Origin: an uncultured Lachnospiraceae bacterium
Lineage (GTDB): Bacteria; Bacillota; Clostridia; Lachnospirales; Lachnospiraceae
Length of the DNA stretch: 34,612 nucleotides
Direction of reading: 5' to 3'
NCBI GenBank assembly: GCA_910586255.1
Contig: CAJUHR010000039.1
Span: 1 to 34,612, forward strand
Translations under genes and position numbers: made by a program
Notes under the pieces: generated by a model
Database searches by the model: none
The model's input: the letters and a program-made list of their open reading frames with translations, nothing else
What the model was told of the DNA's origin: nothing
Shown: positions 8,510 to 15,456 of the stretch, piece after piece
Layout of the letters: each line of letters begins with the position of its first letter
How positions within the stretch are numbered: position 1 is the stretch's first letter

Positions 8510-8562
8510 CCGGAGGCTGGTCAGAAGCAGTAAAATGCCATGACTGGTCTCCGGAATTTTTT
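8510..8562 (+). terminator. Rho-independent terminator after the PLP enzyme
   Basis: A 14-bp stem (CCGGAGGCTGGTCA with TGACTGGTCTCCGG, three G-U pairs) with a loop of 17 nt, followed by AATTTTTTCTATTTTT. It terminates the 6569-8482 transcript. The truncated toxin gene on the other strand runs straight into this hairpin. Confidence 0.85.
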
Positions 8563-8731
8563 CTATTTTTGAACTGCATGGGACTAACCAATACAGCCCC
8601 GTTTGGCAATCTCTAAAAGCAAAGTAGTGCGGACGTTTTGTGTCCTCATAATTGACTTTCAGATAAGGGTCTTGTATCTTTGCGAAAAACTCATCTGATA
8701 CAAAATATAGGCTTCCTGTCACAATTTCCAT
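8556..8731 (-). pseudogene. ToxN/AbiQ-like type III toxin, 3'-truncated
   Basis: From ATG 8731 (GGGAG about 10 nt upstream) the minus strand encodes about 58 codons with the N-terminal pattern of type III toxin endoribonucleases: MEIVTGSLYFVSDEFFAKIQ, DPYLKVNY, TKRPHYFAF and GLYWLVPCSSKIEK. The YWLVPCSS block corresponds to the catalytic-loop region (Y/xIPLSS) of ToxN/CptN-like proteins. These are normally about 150-180 residues. Here similarity ends at 8556, where the frame enters the neighbour's terminator and becomes nonsense, continuing open to 8330 inside the opposite gene. The gene has therefore lost two thirds and should be inactive. Upstream repeats and the hairpin support the type III reading. 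The exact family (CptN is plausible in Lachnospiraceae) is not settled. Confidence 0.65.
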
Positions 8732-8754
8732 AAGCGGCTTTTCTCCCTGTACAA

Positions 8755-8790
8755 TTTAAGCCCCCTGCCTTTTAGGGCAAGAGGCTTAAA
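8755..8790 (-). other. 15-bp hairpin between RNA repeats and toxin
   Basis: On the minus strand TTTAAGCCTCTTGCC pairs fully with GGCAGGGGGCTTAAA (two G-U pairs) around the loop CTAAAA. It lies between the repeat array and the toxin start, the position of the transcriptional attenuator in type III toxin-antitoxin operons. No U-tract follows immediately, so attenuation strength is uncertain. Confidence 0.65.
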
Positions 8791-8794
8791 AACT

Positions 8795-8884
8795 TTTTCA
8801 CGGTCTATTTATTATTCGCATGACCGGGAGCGAACCACGTTTTCACGGCCTATTTGTTATCCGCATGACCGGGAGCGGACTGCT
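8795..8884 (-). ncRNA. Candidate type III antitoxin RNA: two 45-nt tandem repeats
   Basis: Two adjacent 45-nt units, 8795-8839 and 8840-8884, share TTTTCACGG, CTATTT, CGCATGACCGGGAGCG (plus-strand spelling). They differ at a few positions in the middle and at the last 6-8 nt. On the minus strand they lie downstream of a promoter and upstream of the hairpin and the toxin-like gene, which is the architecture of ToxI/CptI/TenpI RNA antitoxins. Repeat length and placement are seen; the function is inferred. Confidence 0.6.
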
Positions 8885-8911
8885 TTTTAAGGCAGTTTCC
8901 TATCTATCACT

Positions 8912-8943
8912 ATTATGGTACACAAACCCCGCAAATATGTCAA
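8912..8943 (-). promoter_or_regulatory. Promoter of the repeat RNA/toxin locus
   Basis: Minus strand TTGACA (8943-8938) is followed by TACCAT at 17 nt (8920-8915) or CATAAT at 20 nt (8917-8912). Transcription would start at about 8905 and run through the repeats. The -35 is perfect; the -10 is ambiguous. Confidence 0.5.
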
Positions 8944-9003
8944 TCCCCCGCAAAAGTACAGATGTATTTTTAATAGGCAATTCCCTGATAAATGGAAAGT
9001 CAT

Positions 9004-9537
9004 TCATGTGTTATCATTTAATTTGGCATATACGTAGGTATCTTTCCAAATCGCTTTTTCCGTTTCATCTTTCCAGAAATACACATTTTTTCTAAAATGG
9101 GCTTCCCGATGAAATTTTAACGCTTCAAGTAATGTCCATGAACGTTTATTATCGGGATCACATTCTGCATATATCCGGTGTATGCCATTGGAAAATGCCT
9201 GCTCGATTAAAATATTGCAGCTTTCGATGGCATAACCATTTCCCCAATACTTTCGGTTAAATACATATCCTAATTCCAACGCCTCAAAGTCACGTTTGCC
9301 CATATATACATTTCCAATCATTTTGTGAGAATTTTTCAATTCAACAGCAATCATTTCATCTGTACCAATACGCCATTCAAGATTTTCTTTTGTTTCATCA
9401 AAGGTTAGCGGTTTATATGGTTCATATTTCACGACTTCTTTATCCGATAAATATTCAAATAAATCCTGTACATCTTCTTTTTTGTATCTTCTTAAAATCA
9501 GCCTTTCCGTTTCTGCCAGAATTATTTTGTTATTCAT
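9004..9537 (-). CDS. GNAT acetyltransferase, RimJ/RimL-like
   Basis: 177-residue N-acetyltransferase. It has an ETERLILRRYKKEDVQDLFE start, IGNVYMGKRDFEALELGYVF (beta4), the acetyl-CoA loop region RKYWGNGYAIESCNILIEQA, and IYAECDPDNKRSWTLLEALK, the classic RimJ/RimL tail. Probable role: acetylation of a protein N-terminus, amino sugar or antibiotic; substrate not determinable. ATG 9537 is preferred because AAGGAG lies 8 nt upstream; GTG 9546 is in frame. The gene is visibly richer in A+T and in AAA/TTT codons than its neighbours, suggesting later acquisition. It follows the MATE gene by 58 bp on the same strand. Confidence 0.88.
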   Translation of the reverse strand: MNNKIILAETERLILRRYKKEDVQDLFEYLSDKEVVKYEPYKPLTFDETKENLEWRIGTDEMIAVELKNSHKMIGNVYMGKRDFEALELGYVFNRKYWGNGYAIESCNILIEQAFSNGIHRIYAECDPDNKRSWTLLEALKFHREAHFRKNVYFWKDETEKAIWKDTYVYAKLNDNT

Positions 9538-9595
9538 GTCACACACTCCTTAAGCGAATCATCTTTGATTTGTTTTTGGAAAATCGGAACGGTTC

Positions 9596-10990
9596 CTAAA
9601 CCCCGGCAGCATCCCTTTCAGGCAAGGGGCAAAGGAGCCGCTGCCGGTTCAGTTCCCTCCTCACAAGGAAAACCGACAAGGCAAAGGCGGCGAAATCGGC
9701 AACCGGACCGGCAAGCAGCACCCCCGGCAGGCCAAAGCGCAAAGGAAGGAGGAGAATCAGGGGGATCAGGAAGAATACCTGCCTGGTCAAAGCGAGCAGC
9801 AGCCCCTTCATGGCCTTTCCGATGGCAGTAAAGAAGTTGGAGGAGATCAGCTGCACTCCGTTGATTACCACCATAAACAAAAAGGTCCGCATGAAAAGAA
9901 TGGCAAATTCAAAGTAAAGCCCTTCCCCTTTTCCGAACAGGGATATGATGGATCCCGGGAAGAACTGGAAGGCGCAAAAGCCGATGGCTGAGACAATCAG
10001 GTTCCACCGGATTGCCAAAAGATAGGCTTCCCGGACCCGTTTATATTTTTCCGCCCCGTAATTAAAGCCGATGATGGGCTGAACCCCCTGGGCGATTCCT
10101 ATGATGACAGCCAGCAGGATTGCATTGGTTTTCATGACAATGCCGCAGGAGGCTAAGGGGATTTCCTTTCCGTACACAGACATGGCGCCATAGTAGGTGA
10201 GGGAATTGTTGAGCACAATCTGTACCAGGGTAATGGCAAGCTGGTTGACACAGCTGCTGATTCCCATGGCAAAGGTGTTGAGCATATCCCGGATATCCAG
10301 CCGGAAACAGCTTTTGGTAAACCGGATTGTCTGAAAATGCCACAAATACCGTATGGCAAGAAAGAAGGAGAGGAACTGCCCCAGGATGGTTGCCAGGGCA
10401 GCGCCGAAGACTCCCCAGCCAAAGATAAAGATAAATACAGGGTCAAGGATGGTATTGACGATTGCCCCGGCCACCATACAGAGCATGGAATATTTGGGGT
10501 TTCCGTCCGCCCGGATGAGATTGCTCATGCCGTTGGTGAGAATGAGAAAGGGCATCCCGATCAGGGTGATGCCGGCATACTGCCTGGCATAGGGCAGTAC
10601 CTCCGCGGTTGCCCCAAACAGCTTTAAGAGGGGAAGGAGCAGGATTTCGGCTATGAGGAAGTAGAGGGGGCCGGCAATCGCCATGAAGGTTACCCCGTTT
10701 CCCGCAATCTTTGCGGCCTGTTCCGGCTCTTTCCTTCCCAGGTGAAGGGAGAAGCGGGAGGAACAGCCAATGCCGATTAAAAGGGAGATGGCCAGGCAGA
10801 TGGTGGACAGGGGGTAGGATACATTGGTGGCGGCATTTCCCAGATACCCTACGCCCTGGCCGATAAAGATCTGATCTACAATATTGTAGAGGGAACTGAC
10901 CAGCATTGCCGTTATGCTGGGAACCGCGAATTTTTTCAGTAAGGTGGATATTTTTTCATAACCTAATGGATTTTCATGCGTCAGACTCAT
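9596..10990 (-). CDS. MATE family multidrug/Na+ exporter
   Basis: 464-residue integral membrane protein with twelve hydrophobic segments. MATE landmarks: KFAVPSITAMLVSSLYNIVD at the N-terminus, GADGNPK-like NGMSNLIRADGNPKYSMLCM, NTILDPVFIFIFGWGVFGAA, AQGVQPIIGFNYGA in the second half, and the end PLRFGLPGVLLAGPVADFAA. It extrudes cationic or organic compounds by Na+ or H+ antiport. The start at 10990 has GGAAAGAAG before it and lies 17 bp inside the end of the MarR gene, indicating translational coupling; longer starts inside marR are unlikely. It is probably repressed by that regulator. Confidence 0.92.
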   Translation of the reverse strand: MSLTHENPLGYEKISTLLKKFAVPSITAMLVSSLYNIVDQIFIGQGVGYLGNAATNVSYPLSTICLAISLLIGIGCSSRFSLHLGRKEPEQAAKIAGNGVTFMAIAGPLYFLIAEILLLPLLKLFGATAEVLPYARQYAGITLIGMPFLILTNGMSNLIRADGNPKYSMLCMVAGAIVNTILDPVFIFIFGWGVFGAALATILGQFLSFFLAIRYLWHFQTIRFTKSCFRLDIRDMLNTFAMGISSCVNQLAITLVQIVLNNSLTYYGAMSVYGKEIPLASCGIVMKTNAILLAVIIGIAQGVQPIIGFNYGAEKYKRVREAYLLAIRWNLIVSAIGFCAFQFFPGSIISLFGKGEGLYFEFAILFMRTFLFMVVINGVQLISSNFFTAIGKAMKGLLLALTRQVFFLIPLILLLPLRFGLPGVLLAGPVADFAAFALSVFLVRRELNRQRLLCPLPERDAAGV

Positions 10991-11423
10991 CTTCTTTCCT
11001 CCGGATGTTACATCCTTTTGTGATCTGTTTTCCCGCCATGACCAGGCTTTCCTCAAACCGGGCGGCCTCTTCCTCGGTAAATCCCTGCAAGAGCACGGCC
11101 TCTGCTTGCTCACAGGCAGCTTTGATTTGACGGATGATTGCTTCTGCCTTGTCCGTGGGGTACAGCTGCCAGGTGCGCTTGTCCTTATCATAGGGAGTTC
11201 TTGTGATAAAACCATTTCGCTCCAGGACCATTACCGTCCGTACAATGTTGCTGGGATGAAGATAGAAGGTATCGATCAGGGAATCTTGTAAAATCCCCGG
11301 CTGCTGGCAAATCTTTATCAAAAATATGTGCTGGCTGCTGTTGAGCCCCAGGGGGGCAAGCTGCCTGTCCAGATAAACCTTGGCAAACCGGTCTGCGATG
11401 GACAGCCATTTTAGTATTTTCAT
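10974..11423 (-). CDS. MarR-family transcriptional regulator
   Basis: 149-residue winged-helix repressor: MKILKWLSIADRFAKVYLDR, LNSSQHIFLIKICQQPGILQ, recognition helix HPSNIVRTVMVLERNGFITR, wing PYDKDKRTWQLYPTDKAEAI, and a C-terminal dimer helix. ATG 11423 has a strong AAAAGGAGG ribosome site. It is the first gene of a marR-MATE unit, the usual arrangement of a ligand-relieved repressor controlling its efflux pump. The promoter and a 12-bp palindrome lie just upstream. Confidence 0.92.
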   Translation of the reverse strand: MKILKWLSIADRFAKVYLDRQLAPLGLNSSQHIFLIKICQQPGILQDSLIDTFYLHPSNIVRTVMVLERNGFITRTPYDKDKRTWQLYPTDKAEAIIRQIKAACEQAEAVLLQGFTEEEAARFEESLVMAGKQITKGCNIRRKEDESDA

Positions 11424-11448
11424 AGGGACCTCCTTTTGTCTGGGAGAT

Positions 11449-11477
11449 AGTATAGCATAAAAAGCGTGCGCACGCAA
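11449..11477 (-). promoter_or_regulatory. marR-MATE promoter with 12-bp palindromic operator candidate
   Basis: Minus strand TTGCGT (11477-11472), 17 nt, TATACT (11454-11449) with TGC before the -10. GCGTGCGCACGC at 11464-11475, a perfect palindrome, overlaps the -35 and the spacer. MarR proteins commonly autoregulate by binding such sites; the assignment to this MarR is inferred. Confidence 0.65.
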
Positions 11478-11587
11478 TAAGTTTTTGCGCCCAAATTGAT
11501 GAAGCTGTTTGGAACGGTTTGAATTGCGAAAATTTCATATGACCGCTGTCACCGCAGCGGGGTATTGGATTGTCTGGAGGATAGTGA

Positions 11588-11616
11588 TTGTGGATTTGGG
11601 AAAATGATGTTACAAT
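11588..11616 (+). promoter_or_regulatory. Possible promoter for the secreted repeat protein
   Basis: TTGTGG (11588-11593), 17 nt, TACAAT (11611-11616), about 130 nt before the ATG at 11745. The -35 match is moderate. The rest of the 11424-11744 gap shows no gene. Confidence 0.4.
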
Positions 11617-11744
11617 TTACAGAGGATGTCAGTTCGGTAAGCCGTTCCTAAAAATATTTTAAATTTTTGAATGGATTGGCCGGGGCCAGTCGTATTATTG
11701 TTGAAGCCAGAAAAGGCTATCAATGAGGATAGGAGATTCGGAAC

Positions 11745-12092
11745 ATGAAAAAACGATTAGCAGGGATATTGACAGCGGCAGTGATATTCAGCCTGGGAAC
11801 TACAAGCGCATTTGCCGCAGGCCGGGGCTGCCATTACCAGGATGCTGACCATGACGGGGTCTGTGATTTTGCCGGTACAGTTTGTGCCTATGCGGATGAG
11901 GATGGAGACGGCATCTGTGATTATTGCGGTATGAGCGACAGTGATGATGACTGGCATGGAAGACATTATGTAGATGCAAATAATGATGGCATTTGTGATT
12001 ATTATGCGGATGGCACCTGCCCCCATGACGGTACCGGCTATGGACATGGATGTTATGGCGGCCGTGGAAGGCATGGGAGGCATTGCCGGTAG
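11745..12092 (+). CDS. Small secreted protein with DxDxDG (calcium-loop-like) repeats
   Basis: 115 residues: a signal peptide (MKKRLAGILTAAVIFSLGTT, cleavage after AFA), then three acidic loops, DADHDGVCDF, DEDGDGICDYC and DANNDGICDYY, and a Gly/His/Arg-rich end. The loops resemble EF-hand, dockerin or thrombospondin type 3 calcium sites, each followed by Cys-Asp. Similar small proteins occur in Lachnospiraceae but I know no assigned function. AGGAG precedes the ATG. The protein lies just before an ECF sigma/anti-sigma pair on the same strand, which may control it (inference). Confidence 0.8.
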   Translation: MKKRLAGILTAAVIFSLGTTSAFAAGRGCHYQDADHDGVCDFAGTVCAYADEDGDGICDYCGMSDSDDDWHGRHYVDANNDGICDYYADGTCPHDGTGYGHGCYGGRGRHGRHCR

Positions 12093-12165
12093 GAGGGCAG
12101 GATATCGGGGCGGCAGGCCAGGGACGGAAAGGTGTCAGGGCAGCAGGCTCTGAGATAAGCCAGTA

Positions 12166-12276
12166 GGTCAACCAGCTGGGAGCCGGGACAGAATGGCTGC
12201 CAGGTCAACCAGCCGGGAACCGGGACAGGATGACTGCCAGGTCAGCCAGGCAAGACATCGGGACAGGATAGCCGCT
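12166..12276. repeat. Three tandem 37-bp repeats
   Basis: Units 12166-12202, 12203-12239 and 12240-12276 begin GGTCAACCAG or GGTCAGCCAG and share CGGGACAG-A-TG-CTGCCA. Units 1 and 2 are nearly identical; unit 3 has diverged. There are no spacers, so this is a tandem repeat, not CRISPR. It lies in the gap between the secreted-protein gene and the sigma factor gene, and its reading frames are closed. Confidence 0.75.
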
Positions 12277-12319
12277 TGGCTGTCAGTATGACAAATTGGC
12301 GGATGAATGGAGTTTCAGG

Positions 12320-12802
12320 ATGCGGAACGAGCAGGAGGTAAACCGGGCCATTGAGCAATATTCGGATATGGTTCGGCGGCTTTGCATGGTACATCTGAAG
12401 AATCATGCGGATACCGAGGACATATTTCAAACTGTTTTTTTGAAGTATGTCCTTAGTTCTGTTTCCTTTGAAAATGAGGAGCACGAGAAGGCCTGGTTCA
12501 TCCGGGTCACGGTCAATGCCTGCAAGGATTTGCTGAAAAGCTTTTTCCGCAGCCATACCGTATCCCTTGAGGAGGTGATGGAGCAGCCAGCCCTCCTTTT
12601 GCCGGACAACCGGGAGGTTTTGGAGGCAGTGCTTTCCCTTCCTGTCAAATACCGGGAGGTGGTATACCTGCATTATTATGAGGATTATACGGCTCCCCAG
12701 ATCAGCCGGATTCTGGGGAAAAATGTCAATACCATTTATACGCTCCTGACACGGGCGAAACAGATGCTCCGGGAAAGGCTAGGAGGTGAGGGATATGAAT
12801 GA
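12320..12802 (+). CDS. ECF-type RNA polymerase sigma factor
   Basis: 160-residue sigma-70 family factor with only regions 2 and 4. Region 2: EQYSDMVRRLCMVHLKNHAD, TEDIFQTVFLKYV and KAWFIRVTVNACKDLLKSFF. Region 4: LPVKYREVVYLHYYEDYTAP, QISRILGKNVNTIYTLLTRA, KQMLRERL. It directs transcription of an unidentified regulon. I prefer ATG 12320 (GGAG 8 nt upstream) over TTG 12296. Its last 8 bp overlap the start of the membrane anti-sigma gene, so the pair is translationally coupled. Confidence 0.92.
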   Translation: MRNEQEVNRAIEQYSDMVRRLCMVHLKNHADTEDIFQTVFLKYVLSSVSFENEEHEKAWFIRVTVNACKDLLKSFFRSHTVSLEEVMEQPALLLPDNREVLEAVLSLPVKYREVVYLHYYEDYTAPQISRILGKNVNTIYTLLTRAKQMLRERLGGEGYE

Positions 12803-14051
12803 CAGAATAAAGAGCGCCTTTGCTCAGGTGTGGGCCGGGGAGGAGTTAAAGGACAAGACCAGGGAATTCCTTGCGGATAAGACCAGGGGATATACAGGAC
12901 AAAGAAGGTTTTGGCCTCAGAGGATGGCATTCTGTCAGCCCATTGTCTCTGCCGCCTTATGCCTGATGATTCTGGTATTTGGGGGACACTGGTTTTACTT
13001 TACCCCCACAGCGAAGATCAGTATTGATGTCAACCCTTCCCTGGAACTGGGGATTAACCGGTTTGACCGGGTGGTGGCAGTGGAGGCTTACAATGAGGAT
13101 GGGCAGGCATTGGCTGCTTCCCTGGATATCCGGTTTATGGGATACCAGGAGGCGGTCAGCCGGATACTGGAAAATGAAAAAGTGGCCGCTCTTTTATCCC
13201 AGGACGAGATCCTGACAATTACGGTTATGGAGTCCAAGGGAGTCCAGTCAACGAGAATCCTTTCGGACATGGAAAGCTGTGCGGCAGGGCATCAAAACAC
13301 CTACTGCTATTCTGCTGATTCCAGGGAGGTTGCCCCGGCTCATGACCATGGAATGTCCTGCGGAAAGTACCGGGCTTTCCTGGAACTGCAAAAGCGGTTC
13401 CCTGATATCACCCCAGAGGAAATTCAGGACATGACCATGAGGGAGATTCGGGATTTGGCAGAGGAACTGCCGGAGGAGGCAGAGGAGCATCCCCATCATC
13501 ACGGGAGAGCCGGGACAGGCGGGAGCGGTTCGGGCAGCCCGAGTCAGTCAGGGAACGGAAAGGGGCAGCTCGGAGGAGCCGGGGCAGAGAAGGAGAAAGG
13601 GCAGGCCAGCGAAGCTGCGGCAGGGAACGGAAAGGAGCAGCCCGGAGGAGCCGGGGCCGGGGCGGAGAAAGGGCAGGTCAGTGAGACCACGGCGGGGAAC
13701 GGAAAGGGGCGGCCCGGAGGAGTCGGGGCGGAGAAGGAGAAAGGGCAGGCCAGTGAAGCCGCGGCAGGGAACAGAAAGGGGCAGCTAGGAGGAGCCGGGG
13801 CCGGGGCGGAGAAAGGGCAGGCCAGCGAAGCCGCGGCGGGGAACGGAAAGGGGCAGTCTGGAGGAGCCGGAGCCGGGGCGGAGAAAGGGCAGGTCAGTGA
13901 GACCACGGCAGGGAGCGGAAAAGGGCAGCCCGGAGGAGCCGGGGCGGAGGATGGAGAGGAACCGGAGACCTGGGAAGGGGAACACAGCAGGCGCGGCCAT
14001 CATGGAAGGGGCAGCGGTAATGGGGGCAGGAAGGGGCATGGACATGAATAG
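12795..14051 (+). CDS. RsgI-like membrane anti-sigma factor with Gly-rich repeat tail
   Basis: 418 residues. A short cytoplasmic N-terminus (about 1-45) presumably holds the sigma factor; one membrane helix spans about 48-68 (PIVSAALCLMILVFGGHWFY). The extracytoplasmic part begins ISIDVNPSLELGINRFDRVV, the hallmark of the RsgI middle domain, continuing through DEILTITVMESKG. FPDITPEEIQDMTMREIRDL precedes the low-complexity tail at about 235-418. That tail has five 24-residue units (GNGKGQ-GGAGA-EKGQ-SE) plus a partial sixth and ends His/Gly-rich. AGGAGG lies 8 nt before ATG 12795. RsgI proteins use their outer domain to sense extracellular ligands. This tail has no recognisable carbohydrate-binding domain; it looks wall-spanning or surface-exposed. 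Confidence 0.88.
   Translation: MNDRIKSAFAQVWAGEELKDKTREFLADKTRGYTGQRRFWPQRMAFCQPIVSAALCLMILVFGGHWFYFTPTAKISIDVNPSLELGINRFDRVVAVEAYNEDGQALAASLDIRFMGYQEAVSRILENEKVAALLSQDEILTITVMESKGVQSTRILSDMESCAAGHQNTYCYSADSREVAPAHDHGMSCGKYRAFLELQKRFPDITPEEIQDMTMREIRDLAEELPEEAEEHPHHHGRAGTGGSGSGSPSQSGNGKGQLGGAGAEKEKGQASEAAAGNGKEQPGGAGAGAEKGQVSETTAGNGKGRPGGVGAEKEKGQASEAAAGNRKGQLGGAGAGAEKGQASEAAAGNGKGQSGGAGAGAEKGQVSETTAGSGKGQPGGAGAEDGEEPETWEGEHSRRGHHGRGSGNGGRKGHGHE
13551..13952 (+). repeat. 72-bp tandem repeat inside the anti-sigma gene
   Basis: Five in-frame units start at 13551, 13623, 13695, 13767 and 13839, with a partial sixth at 13911. The units alternate between two versions (AEKEKGQASEAAA and GAEKGQVSETTA types), suggesting duplication of a two-unit block. 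Copy number is likely variable between strains. Confidence 0.9.
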
Positions 14052-14074
14052 CCTGACAGGTACTAATGACCGGA

Positions 14075-15382
14075 TCACTGGTTGGTAAGCCTTAAGGCTC
14101 TCAAAAAGAAGTCCTCCTGCCCGAAGTTTCCGGATTTCAGCACCAGACGGATATCCGGGCGGTTTTGGGGGATCATCACAGGAACGCCGGGAGCCACGCT
14201 TTCTCCTATGAGATAGGAGTCAAAGCCCAGGGCTTTGGTGACAGCCCCGGAGGTTTCTCCGCCCGCCACAATAATCCGGGTGTATCCGGCTTTTACGGCC
14301 TGTTTGGCCAGTCTGGCCATGGTCTGCTCCAAAAGCTGTGCAATCCTTTCCTTGCCGGATTTTTGGACGGCCTGGACATTTTCAGGAGAGTCGGAACTGT
14401 ACACCAGAACCTCCTGCCCCCGGTGAACCTGGATAAAATGCCATAATTCCTCCGGGGTCTGGCTGCCCTCCAAAAGCTTATGGGGAAAAAGCTGCAGAGA
14501 AGGGATGCGGCAGCTTTGGGCGCAGGCGATCTGGCGGCGGGTCATTTCGGAGCAGCTTCCTGCCAGGATAAGAGCGGAGCCGGCAGTATCCGGACCTGTT
14601 TTGGGCGTCTGCTTTTCTTCTGTTTCCTGACGGAATCCCTCTTCCTGCCCCGAAGCCTCTGGACCGCCGGGGGACAAACGGCGGGCCAGTTCGGTCAGAA
14701 GGCCGGAGCTGCCGGAGAGGAGGGAAAGCTGCCCAAAGCGGTCTGCAATGGCAGCGGCATCCTCCTCTTTTTCGTAGTCCGGAATGATATAAAAGCGGGG
14801 ATGTTCTGCGGCAAACTGCTGGATTTTCTCAACAGTCCGGCTGACGGGAAGGTGGTATTGATTTTGGTCCACGTGGACGGTGGGATATTTGCTCTGAGCC
14901 TCCATCAGCACGGAAATGCGGGAATCCCACATGGGGGTCAGGGGATGCCGCCCCATAGGACTTTGGTCTAAGGGAATTCCGTTTACATACAGCTTTCCCT
15001 GGATGACCTGACGCCCGTTGACGGGGAGCGCCGGGCAGAGGATGGTACAGGGAAGGTCATACTCCTCCAGCAAAGCGTCTAAAATCGGGCCGATATTGCC
15101 CTGGGGAGTGGAGTCAAAGGTGGAGCAGTACTTGATATAGAGTTGCCTTGCTCCCTGCTCCTTCAGCCATCTGGCAGCAAGAAGGGTGTCCCGGACAGCC
15201 GAAGTCGTCTCCTGGGTTCTGGTTTTTAAGGCAATGACAACAGCCTGACAGTCCTCGGGGGCCAAGGAGGGGAGACCGTTAAATAAAATGGTTTTCAGGC
15301 CTCCTTTCACCAAGAAGGAGGCCGCGTCACTGGCGCCGGTAAAATCATCGGCAATACATCCCCACAATAAGGAATTGTTCAT
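14075..15382 (-). CDS. Four-carbon acid sugar kinase (DUF1537, OtnK-like)
   Basis: 435-residue two-domain kinase. The N-domain has CIADDFTGASDAASFLVKGG and YIKYCSTFDSTPQGNIGPIL (sugar-acid binding). The C-domain has LSGSSGLLTELARRL, ILAGSCSEMTRRQI and the nucleotide loop IIVAGGETSGAVTKALG. OtnK/DtnK-type enzymes phosphorylate 3-oxo-tetronate or threonate on O4; here the partner aldolase at 20038 points to 3-oxo-tetronate as substrate. ATG 15382 is chosen for its GAGGT site; two in-frame ATGs lie upstream. It is the second gene of the minus-strand sigma-54 transcript, 74 bp after the SAF-domain dehydrogenase gene, and converges on the anti-sigma gene. Confidence 0.88.
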   Translation of the reverse strand: MNNSLLWGCIADDFTGASDAASFLVKGGLKTILFNGLPSLAPEDCQAVVIALKTRTQETTSAVRDTLLAARWLKEQGARQLYIKYCSTFDSTPQGNIGPILDALLEEYDLPCTILCPALPVNGRQVIQGKLYVNGIPLDQSPMGRHPLTPMWDSRISVLMEAQSKYPTVHVDQNQYHLPVSRTVEKIQQFAAEHPRFYIIPDYEKEEDAAAIADRFGQLSLLSGSSGLLTELARRLSPGGPEASGQEEGFRQETEEKQTPKTGPDTAGSALILAGSCSEMTRRQIACAQSCRIPSLQLFPHKLLEGSQTPEELWHFIQVHRGQEVLVYSSDSPENVQAVQKSGKERIAQLLEQTMARLAKQAVKAGYTRIIVAGGETSGAVTKALGFDSYLIGESVAPGVPVMIPQNRPDIRLVLKSGNFGQEDFFLRALRLTNQ

Positions 15383-15456
15383 TTCATACCTCATTTCTGG
15401 ATTGATTTTCAATTAAGAGTTACTTTTCATCCAAATCCACTTTTCATCCCGGTTCT

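Noticed and set aside
8330..8556. C-terminal continuation of the toxin-like frame
   Set aside because: After KIEK the frame runs through the neighbour's terminator and antisense to the PLP enzyme gene, with no toxin-like residues.
11757..12171. Two His/Ile-rich minus-strand frames opposite the secreted protein
   Set aside because: They mirror the DxDxDG repeats. The plus strand has the signal peptide, ribosome site and recognisable loops.
12166..12276. Possible CRISPR array
   Set aside because: The 37-bp units are directly adjacent with no unique spacers, and no cas genes are in the window.
13544..13906. Long minus-strand frame rich in Pro/Cys/Phe opposite the anti-sigma gene
   Set aside because: It is the mirror of the 72-bp repeat; all frames stay open there because of composition, and it has no ribosome site.
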